Shown piece by piece: positions 58,819 through 64,000 of a stretch of 64,000 nt of DNA (position 1 is the first letter of the stretch; the number at the start of each line of letters is the position of its first letter). The stretch lies in contig OY783200.1 of assembly GCA_963678675.1 (NCBI GenBank), positions 12,004,786 to 12,068,785 of the forward strand, in the 5' to 3' direction. The notes under the pieces are model-generated. The model was given only the letters and a program-made list of their open reading frames with translations, searched no databases and was not told the DNA's origin. Source of the DNA: Xiphydria camelus (taxonomy: Eukaryota > Arthropoda > Insecta > Hymenoptera > Xiphydriidae). Both the position numbers and the translations under genes were made by a program.

Positions 58819-58905
58819 CCCTTACGTGCACACGCTTAAATTTTGTTTCCCGTCAGTACACGCTAGCGGTGCGGTACGGAGTGCCGCTTAGCGTGCACAT
58901 AAGGG
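58819..58905. mobile_element. very short TTAA-flanked element V, 87 bp
   Basis: TTAA|CCCTTACGTGCACACGC ... GCGTGCACATAAGGG|TTAA (58815-58818, 58906-58909). CCCTTA ends as in G and H. Confidence 0.75.
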
Positions 58906-59039
58906 TTAATATTACATATCGTCGGCTTACTTGTTAAACCTTCCAAGTCCGATTTCCGGACATAGGACTTAGTAGGTTTTACAAGTAAGCTGACGATATT
59001 AAAACGCGTGTACGGCGTTATTCATAAAAAATGTAAAAT

Positions 59040-59901
59040 GAACATCCTCTCGAGATTGACGACTCTGCTGTGGGAGAGATTCTGCAGGATGGCTACTTCG
59101 TTCTTGAGCTGGGTCTCCTGCTTGGTGGGAAAACGCAGCTTGTCGATCACCTTTATCGCCATCGCGCGGCCGGTCTTGCGATGAACTCCGCCGTAGATGA
59201 TACCAAATTGACCCGAGCCAAGAACTTCGTCTGGGAAGATTTGATAGAGCTGCGACATGTCGGTTACGCGTTCCTCTGGCTCGGTTGTCGACTGCTCCTA
59301 CCGACCTGTGGAAAACGACGCGTGTTTTTCGGTATAGCGTCGGTACCCGTTCGCGCGTACACTCGCGAGCTCTGAACGTACTTGCCGATCCGGAGGTGAC
59401 GGGCATCAATGCCTGCCTGATATTCGTTTTCCAGGTCCTCGCCAAGTGAGCGCCAACGCCACTTTCCGGCGGTGGAAGCTGACCACTAGCACCTCCGTAG
59501 AGGGGATCTTCGCCGACGTAGTAATCGACATTGGCCGCTCTCAACTCGAAACCATGCATCGTGCCTGGAAGGAGAGAACGCGTGCATTGTACATCGACTA
59601 AACGCGCGCAGACAATTTCTAACGATATAGATATGTACTCACGAGAATGTTGTTGAATCTCTTTGAAGTACTTGGAACTGCTGTCGCTTTGGAACAGAGT
59701 TATGGCCTTTGTGTCCAATCACCAGTAGTGTCTCTTCCTCTGAAAATACGAGAGTCTTAATGACGGAGGAAGCGAAACCGAATCAGCGCCACGTCGTCGA
59801 CCTACCATTGGATCGCGAGTCATCGAATGCACCATCCATCCTTCCTTCAGGATCTTGGAGCCGCGTCGTTTTGTGTGCTTGACGCTTTGAACTATTCGCA
59901 T
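59040..59901 (-). pseudogene. captured fragment of protein kinase D (PH domain and kinase N-lobe)
   Basis: Minus-strand exons: 59806-59901 ([31 protein letters not shown]), 59643-59739 (RKRHYW, then TGA at 59719-59721, then LDTKAITLFQSDSSSKYFKE), 59382-59564 (HGFELRAANVDYYVGEDPL, then TNIRQALMPVTSG), 59040-59297 ([46 protein letters not shown]). These are the PH domain and the start of the kinase domain of PKD, in order, with introns kept. The kinase stops after NLERMF at a junction with a family C end. The TGA replaces a conserved arginine codon (CGA to TGA). Possible upstream exon near 60020-60070 is not recognised. Not a working kinase. Confidence 0.85.
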
Positions 59902-60993
59902 CTGCAACTGCGTTATCGCGTATGAGGTACCAAGTGTGATGGAGGGTGTGATGGAGAAGAAAAAAAGATAAAGTATTGCAAGTGTCGAGATACGACATTG
60001 ATTGAATAATTACCTCGATGGTCTTGACCTTTGAAATGCGTCGGAAGATGCGTCGTCGTGGCATGGAAAGAGATCCTACGGAAATATCAAACGCGTAAAA
60101 TGATTCGTAGTGCACTTTCCTCATGTTTCCTTGTGTTTATGCGATGAGAGGGGGGAGGATGACAGGTTGGCTTATTGAATTAGTTAAGTTAGGTTAATTA
60201 CTTGATTAGTGTGGTATTTGAATCAGCCCATCCGCGCACAGTACCTGTAACTGGAAATATTACGCCAACGTTGGAGAAACAGTAGATCATGCGGCGAGAG
60301 AGCCCTCGGTTAATCCGGAGCCTCGGTTAACCGAGAGTCTACTGCACAGTCGCGGGCGCGACTTGGCGACGGCGTCATGCCGGCCGCCATTCGCACGCGT
60401 CGCAACTTGTTGCACGCCGTTGTCGCTTCGTATACGAACACGTTCCCTGCGTATCAAAATGATTGAATTAACCCCCGTACTAAAATCTTGAAATTTACGT
60501 AAAACTATGTTGGCATGCCGTGTAAATCCACACTTTGCTATCGGGGTTGGTGCTACTTGGTTACAAAAAGCACTCAAGTCTCATCGCGTGCGCTCAAAAT
60601 TCACGCGTGACTTCATTTTGACTGCGTAGTAGAGCGCACGCGTGAGACCGCACGTCGTGCGTCCTAGGTGCGACGCACGATTGCTATCTGGGTAGATCCG
60701 CTTCGGTTGCACCTGTACGAGATGTGACATGTCAGAAAATTGTGAGTCTTCATGAAAATCTTCTAACCTATTCGTTCTGCAGTAATACTTAATATCACTG
60801 GAAGTTGAAGCAACAGTTATTGGCAAAAATCGGAAACCGATTTTTAAACACTTGGGGAATCTCATCGAAGAAACCCGAATGATTATTTCTTATCACTTCT
60901 ACACATTATTCATCATCATTTATAAATTACCGATTTCGAGGTTAGATGCTTCGATCTCCCGAATTGACAGATACCGGGAGATCAGACGTTTGA

Positions 60994-61523
60994 AGGCCAT
61001 CACACGTGAAAAAACGTAAGCAGTAACAGTAAGGACTGATCAATCAGAAATACTATTCATACGGAATTATGCTTAAACAGGCTTTCTGATTGGTCAATCC
61101 TTACTGTTACTGCTTACGTTTTTTCACGTGTGATTGGGACCGCTCATTACCGGTAGCGGCGCTCGCGGCGCAGCGGAAACATGGCGGATATTGGCGTACA
61201 GCACGCCGCGAACTTCAAATTCCGTCGACCGGTAGGTAAAAGTCAAGCACCGTCGGCAAATACTGCAGATGGTAAATGTCATGGTCTCACCGCTTAATGC
61301 GTTTCTCGTGGGACATGCTGTATAGTTGATCCGAATGAATTCGTTTCATTGTTTGTGAAAATAAATGTCTATATCTCGTTCTAAAAATGCTCATTTTTTA
61401 AAAACTTGGAGCAAGTTAACACTTTTCAAGTACGCGCCAATCCAAAACGCCAATATCGGGCATGTTTTTTAGTACATGCTTTGCCGCCAGGTACCGCATT
61501 CATTTTGAGCGTCCCCAATGGCC
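60994..61523. mobile_element. inserted element R in the right arm of S, 530 bp
   Basis: AGGCCATCACACGTGAAAAAA at the left and CCAATGGCC at the right, TTGA on both sides (60990-60993, 61524-61527). Removing it restores the S arm GTTTGACACTTTTCG. Its left quarter is itself a palindrome (to about 61138) with ends like family D. Confidence 0.65.
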
Positions 61524-61672
61524 TTGACACTTTTCGCTCAACTCGTAAGACCGCAGCGCACTCTCCCGAAACCAATTCTAACTATTTAATGACTACCTAG
61601 AGCACCGACCCAACCACTTCCGGCCAAATGTCAGGGAAATTCAAAAAATGGGGCTTCTCCGCAGACACTGTA

Positions 61673-63428
61673 CCATATGTCCGCGATCAAAGAGCCCATA
61701 GCAAAATTGCGAGTTTTGCATGAGCACCTCTGTGGGTCTCCTCGTCCAATAGAATCACCGGAGAAGCATGAATGCGCATGCGTAGTCATCCGCGAGTGCA
61801 GTTCGACTTCGATTTCGAGATGCGAGAATCGAAGTCGAACTGCACTCGCGGTTGACTACGCATGCGCATTCACGCTTCTCCGGTGATTCTATTGGACGAG
61901 GAGACCCACAGAGGTGCTCATGCAAAACTCGCAATTTTGCTATGGGCACTTTGATCACGGACATACCGGGTGTTTTCCTGGGTTGTTGACATAGGCCGAT
62001 ATGGTGCATAGCAGTTTGTAGACTACCGGGTGTTAGGCTATGTTGTGGCCATAGGACGATATGGTACGTAGCGATTTGTAGACTCTAGGTTATACGCTAT
62101 TGGTCGGAGACGCAAGCACGCCGAACGATTGGCTCTGCTATCGTCGGCTGACGGCAATCGTCGCGAGAGAAGTTCCCTAGGGCGTAGGCACCTAGCTGAC
62201 GAGAAAGTATGGCGGTTGACGCGTACGATTGTTTACAAAGTGGAATTTTTCGGAGCAATTGTATTTTTTGGAAATAAAACGTGGTTTTCAAAGTTAATAA
62301 AATATTTCCATTCGCGAAACGATTTCCTTCGCGTTTATTTCGATCCTCGGACGCGCTTATTAATAAAAAGTAAAAATACAGTTAAATCGGAGTAATGAAG
62401 GAAGGGTGATAAATCTTAGGATAAATGTAAAATAATTAACGAGTTGTAGAGGCAAGTGAACCGACGTGGAAGATTACAGTGACCAGGTAGTTCTCAGGAT
62501 TTTTGAGTAGGGTAAGTGTAACGATAAATCGAGAGGAATAACAAAAAGGAATTGTTTTGAAGTCATTCAATTTCTTTATACTTTATAAAGGTAATAATAG
62601 TACAAAAATTATTTGTAGACTTAGAGAAAGTGATGAATTCTTCATGGATGATGGAAAAGTTCGACGACGTGCATCAGCCTCCACGGAGAAATGTGCCAAA
62701 GACGAAGGACGATTGGTATCCCGCTCATGAAATAGAAATAAATGAAACATAAAATAGTATTGATACAGAAAAAGAATGTAGTGCAGGTATTTATTTACCA
62801 ATACGACTCACATTACCATCTGCTAACCAACGTGATTAAATACTTCAGCAAGCATCGATAACCAGGACCATGGTTAATGACTTTGTGTTTTGCAACAACG
62901 AGCACCAACTCCCCCGGAGGACACGAAAAGCTATAACATGAGGAATACGGTGAAAGGTTAATAAAATTATCCCAAACGATACCATGAATGTAAATAAATC
63001 CTTTTCATATCATGACATGTTGTGGAAAACTCACCGCTGCTTCATGTTTGCAGGAGACGTTCGAAATTATTCCCTTGCTCAGCCGAGCATCTATTATTTC
63101 TATTTCACGAGCGGGATATCGTTTCGCGAATGGAAATATTTTATTAACTTTGAAAACCACATTTTATTTTCAAAAAATACAATAAATTACTCTGAAAAAC
63201 TCCACTTTGTAAACAAACGTACGTGTCAACCGCCATACTTTCTCGTCTGCTCGGTGCTTACGCACTAGGGAACTTATTCTGTCGCGACGATTGACGTCTG
63301 CCGACGATAGGCAGAGCCAATCGCTCGGCGTCCTTGCGTCTCCGACCAATAGCGTACATACTATAGTCTACAAACTTCTATGCACCATATCGGCCTATGT
63401 CAACAACCCAGGAAAACACCCGGTATGG
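61673..63428. mobile_element. family A element (core 2), copy A8, split by J
   Basis: CCATATGTCCGCGATC at 61673, loop TTCGACTTCGATTTCGAG, then GATCACGGACA|TA| where J enters; after J the last bases TA|TGG and a flanking TA complete the terminus at 63428. It shares its left TA with S. Confidence 0.8.
61966..63423. mobile_element. TA-flanked element J, related to K
   Basis: CCGGGTGTTTTCCTGGGTTG ... CAACCCAGGAAAACACCCGG, TA at 61964-61965 and 63424-63425. From 62026 the left part is a diverged copy of the K arm, including its terminus. The right arm (63130-63423) is the complement of the outer left part. The interior carries a single copy of the K loop repeat. Confidence 0.8.
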
Positions 63429-63873
63429 TATATATCGGCGTAGAATTTTTTTTCGCCAGGGAAGATGTCCGCCGATTCTCGGTGGGCCTATTTCTCCTCA
63501 AGGAACTCGTGTCACTTGATCAAATACGCGTTATTCGTTCTAAAGTAAAGCGCGTGCTCCATGACGCAATTATCGCGAGCTTCGGATAACTTGGAATAGA
63601 ATCAGTCCAGAAACGCCCTCTCCTCGGTCTCAACCAAATACAGTCTCAACAGGACGTGAGAAATGCTTGGGCCGCAGCGGCCGCAGCGTCAAGGACTCTC
63701 TCTGTAGTACAGGGTCTTCATAAATGATTACAGACCACGTGACCTACGCGCATATCTGTATCGTTCGGGAGAACGTTGGAAACAATACACGATGAATTAA
63801 GAATTAAATATTGGTCTTTAGGTATTACTTTGGTTGAGATTCGTACATTGCACGTGGTGATAGTTGACTCTAA
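63429..63873. other. no gene seen
   Basis: A 69-codon open stretch reaching 63589 begins inside element J and shows no family similarity; the rest has no supported feature. Confidence 0.35.
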
Positions 63874-63875
63874 GG

Positions 63876-64000
63876 GCGGGTTGTAACGACTTGGTTCAGA
63901 GCCGGTTCAGCTTGAACCGCCGTTCTTGGTACATTTTGTGTCACGCAATGTCATACATTTTGATGTGAACTCAGTTCAAACGTGGTTCAAGATAGAACTG
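63876..64000. mobile_element. family U MITE, cut by the window end
   Basis: GGGCGGGTTGTAACGACTTGG and GGTTCAGAGCCGG match the copy at 12126, with extra internal sequence (about 63922-63958). The right terminus would be beyond 64000. Confidence 0.7.

Larger units (their letters stand above)
56565..60692. mobile_element. CCCAG-type element N2, 4128 bp, carrying a protein kinase D fragment
   Basis: CCCAGATAGCAAAATGCAGTC ... GCACGATTGCTATCTGGG, with TA at 56563-56564 and 60693-60694; deleting it restores pairing of the S arms. Subterminal zones (56590-56710 and 60580-60680) are dense in GCACGCGTGCGAC-like words. Inside are C2, G, C3, H, V and the kinase fragment. Confidence 0.7.
55472..61670. 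mobile_element. TA-flanked palindromic element S, expanded by nested insertions
   Basis: Starts CCGTATGTCCGCGG and ends CCGCAGACACTG, TA at 55470-55471 and 61671-61672. The left arm is 55472-55957; the right arm is 56528-56564, 60693-60993 and 61524-61670 once N2 and R are removed. The native loop is 55957-56527. The first 13 bases equal those of family A, so S and A share terminal sequences. Arm fragments read as peptides but match no family. Confidence 0.75.

Noticed and set aside
59040..59901. A functional protein kinase D gene
   Set aside because: The kinase domain ends after its N-lobe at a transposon junction, a TGA interrupts the PH domain, and the piece lies inside a nested mobile element.
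1..64000. tRNA genes, bacterial operons, ribosome-binding sites, replication origins
   Set aside because: I scanned for tRNA B-box-like words in paired context and found none convincing; the other feature types do not apply to this eukaryotic sequence.

Overview
This window is nuclear DNA of an insect, most likely a hymenopteran and probably an ant. The inference rests on five intron-containing genes with insect-like products, a multi-exon DUF4806 gene of the type that is multi-copy in ants, and a dense layer of TA-, TTAA- and TWA-flanked transposons. There is no bacterial gene structure; ORF boundaries are meaningless without splicing, so coding features below were rebuilt from exons with phase-compatible GT/AG sites.

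Host genes, left to right: a NEDD8-conjugating E2 of the UBE2F type (minus strand, 3' end outside the window); mitochondrial ribosomal protein mL40 (7017-8555, plus, five exons, 195 aa); spastin, the microtubule-severing AAA ATPase (31925-39503, plus, six exons, 734 aa); a TIA-1/TIAR (Rox8-type) RNA-binding protein with three RRMs and a Q/Y-rich tail (43032-45707, minus, three coding exons, 400 aa); and the eIF2-alpha kinase GCN2 (46597-54350, plus, twelve exons, 1618 aa). TIA-1 and GCN2 are divergently transcribed from a spacer of 889 bp. Spastin and TIA-1 converge on a 3.5 kb gene-free stretch.

Mobile DNA fills most of the rest: 1.9-6 kb (a nested stack of palindromic elements), 8.8-20.6 kb (THAP-bearing elements, a 7.2 kb element holding a DUF4806 gene, TTAA and TA elements), 21.1-27.0 kb (a Ty3/Gypsy-type LTR retrotransposon with internal losses), 28.8-31.5 kb (a 2.3 kb near-perfect palindrome) and 54.5-63.4 kb (a 6.2 kb TA-flanked palindrome containing a 4.1 kb element that carries a broken protein kinase D fragment).

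The most striking signal is a family of five elements beginning CCCA(G/C) and ending in the reverse complement, with termini close to CCCAGAYARCACA. Each is bounded by a 2-bp direct repeat whose sequence differs between sites (TC, AT, AA, AA, TA), and their subterminal regions carry short repeats private to each copy. Three hold foreign cargo: a 5S rRNA-derived segment, a whole DUF4806 gene, and a multi-exon piece of protein kinase D. I saw no transposase inside them. A second theme is modular palindromes: the same arms with different loop cores, and the same loop core in three different arm families.
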